NCBI GenBank assembly: GCA_965279005.1
Contig: CBDIHK010000026.1
Coordinates: 310,001 to 374,000, forward strand
Direction: 5' to 3'
DNA from: Planctobacterium sp965279005
GTDB lineage: Bacteria; Pseudomonadota; Gammaproteobacteria; Enterobacterales; Alteromonadaceae
Length of the DNA stretch: 64,000 bases
Below the pieces are notes generated by a model that saw nothing but the letters and a program-made list of their open reading frames with translations, had not been told where the DNA came from and ran no database searches. The position numbers and the translations under genes are program-made. Positions 62,846 through 64,000 of this stretch are shown here, piece after piece; position 1 is the first letter of the stretch; every line of letters starts with the position of its first letter.

Positions 62846-63709
62846 ATGAAAACTTTGAACCGTGTTAGCCAAGCCGTTTTAGCCGTATGCGTTTTGTGGA
62901 ACAGCGGACAAGCCTTTGCCGCAACTGAACAACAAGTATTGCGTTGTAACGACACCAAATTTGAACAAGGCGCCTATGGCAAATACTTTGGAATGACCTA
63001 CCATGGCACAGACCAAGTTTGTGCTGGCGATAGCCTGGGTAGCGGTACTATCGGCATTAACGATGATGGTACTATACGCGTCTTACTAAACGCTGCTAAC
63101 CACAACCCATTTGTGATGTATGAAGTCTATTGGATCCCTGTAGGCAACGATCCGGTTTTGGAACGCGTTATGGTTGGCAATATCCTCACTGACTGCAATG
63201 GGGACGCCAATAACACATTGCGTGATATTAGTGCCCCAGCTGACCAATATACTGCAGCGGAAGTAGATATAAGCGTACGCGTTGGCAATAAAGATGCAGG
63301 TAACTTCTACTTCTACAGCCGCGGCCCATATGGCTTCAATGATGATGGTACGTGTAAGCCACTTAACTACAATACATCTGATAACACTGAATATGGTACC
63401 GTCGCAAATCCAGTTCTATGGGGTGGTACTAGCAACCCGTTCTTCGATGGCGTTCAGTTTATTTCAGGATATGAGCTTACTGGTACTGGCGGAACCGGTG
63501 GTGGCGGTGAGACCGGAACCGGTATCGTAGACGAGCCCTTTCCACACGACCCTAACCATCCAATTCCTGGCGAACCTGTTCCTGGCGAAGTTGAAGGCTG
63601 CCCTGTGCCTCCAAGTGACATGCCTGTTGGGGAAGAACCAGTAGAACCACCTATAGAAAACCCAGAAGGCGAACCTGCAGACTGCCCAGTTCCAGTACCC
63701 GCTCCATAA
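62846..63709 (+). CDS. Secreted protein with proline-rich C-terminal tail
   Basis: 287 residues with a signal peptide ending GQAFA. Residues 25-215 form a folded domain with several cysteines and aromatic strands (FEQGAYGKYFGMTYHG, FVMYEVYWIPVGN, GNFYFYSRGPYGFNDDG). A glycine linker (TGTGGTGGGGETGTG) leads to an acidic proline-rich tail of about 60 residues with repeated P-G-E-P-V/E-P units and two Cys. The tail may span the cell wall or bind a partner. Function unknown. Probably expressed from the sigma-54-like promoter under the GAF activator. Confidence 0.75.
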   Translation: MKTLNRVSQAVLAVCVLWNSGQAFAATEQQVLRCNDTKFEQGAYGKYFGMTYHGTDQVCAGDSLGSGTIGINDDGTIRVLLNAANHNPFVMYEVYWIPVGNDPVLERVMVGNILTDCNGDANNTLRDISAPADQYTAAEVDISVRVGNKDAGNFYFYSRGPYGFNDDGTCKPLNYNTSDNTEYGTVANPVLWGGTSNPFFDGVQFISGYELTGTGGTGGGGETGTGIVDEPFPHDPNHPIPGEPVPGEVEGCPVPPSDMPVGEEPVEPPIENPEGEPADCPVPVPAP

Positions 63710-64000
63710 TGCTAAAAACTATGTTTAAATTTCCATGTGATTTTTCAGCGCCTGAGATCAAAGTGATGTCTGGCGCTGCTATCCATTTACCTGTTCGCCA
63801 CAATATAGGCAGCCATAGCGGCTTTACAGTTGACATGCTTGCATGGGTATCTTACCAATGTTCCAAAGTGCTTGACGCCTAAAAGAATCACAATTTTGAG
63901 CGCAGCTTCCCTGATGGTAACCTTTGCGGGGTTGGCGTGCTATCCAAAACTTGTTTGGCTTTCAGGTTACTATGAACTTGGGCGCGGACGTTGTCGCCGG
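63710..64000. other. Right end of window, no gene recognised
   Basis: 291 bases. CAGCGCC at 63746-63752 pairs with GGCGCTG at 63772-63778 around a 19-base loop, a possible terminator or repeat without a U-tract. No reading frame with recognisable features; a gene may begin beyond the edge. Confidence 0.4.

Overview
The window is one contiguous piece of a gammaproteobacterial chromosome. The best clue is the housekeeping block at the left end: murJ, ribF, ileS, lspA, fkpB, ispH and then the minor pilin genes pilV-pilW-pilX, a neighbourhood known from Pseudomonas and relatives. GC content looks moderate (I did not compute it). Periplasmic KatG, an RND pump, AmmeMemoRadiSam genes and many palindromic repeats fit a marine Cellvibrionales/Alteromonadales-type organism, but that placement is inference.

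Layout. 1-11 kb: type IV pilus minor pilins and the ispH-fkpB-lspA-ileS-ribF block on the minus strand, then a secreted amidohydrolase on the plus strand facing murJ. 11-13 kb: a secreted EF-hand protein and a class V aminotransferase. 13.2-23.9 kb: a complete type I-C CRISPR-Cas locus on the minus strand (cas3-cas5-cas8-cas7-cas4-cas1-cas2-leader-array of 20 repeats). An ISAs1-family element sits in the leader-distal end of the array. A truncated second cas3 HD domain lies at the head of the operon, and a boxA-like sequence lies in the leader. 24.5-32.6 kb: an outer-membrane barrel, an orphan ParA plus ribbon-helix-helix pair, an enoyl-CoA hydratase-like protein, a LytTR regulator divergent from a PDZ-hydrolase, and a CadC-like winged-helix/TPR regulator. 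32.6-37.5 kb: pirin, a secreted methyltransferase-like protein, a VOC protein and the AmmeMemoRadiSam triad. 37.5-46.4 kb: an IS4-family element, an RND efflux pair, a Spo0M-like protein, and a MarR regulator with a metallo-hydrolase. 46.4-54.3 kb: thioesterase, PAS protein, esterase, CDGSH-glutamate synthase fusion, M23-like protein, MdaB and a FrnE-like oxidoreductase. 54.3-57.3 kb: two genes broken by three related fold-back elements. 57.4-64 kb: oxyR/katG, and a sigma-54 activator divergent from a secreted proline-rich protein with a sigma-54-like promoter.

Two families of structured repeats stand out. The first is a 79-bp unit present four times (37.5, 43.7, 46.4 and 56.0 kb), always within 20 bases after the stop codon of a plus-strand gene. 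It has 22-base inverted arms and a loop of exactly 35 bases whose sequence differs in every copy. The second is a set of three 254-267 bp fold-back elements at 54.6-57.0 kb. Their terminal arms differ, but they share an 18-base core about 70-80 bases from one end and the same arrangement of an outer stem with two inner hairpins. Two of them interrupt an ltrA-family gene; the third splits a membrane-protein gene whose reading frame is restored when the element and a 4-bp duplication are removed. These elements are the best candidates here for something not well described.

All calls come from reading the sequence and from knowledge of protein families. No database search was run.
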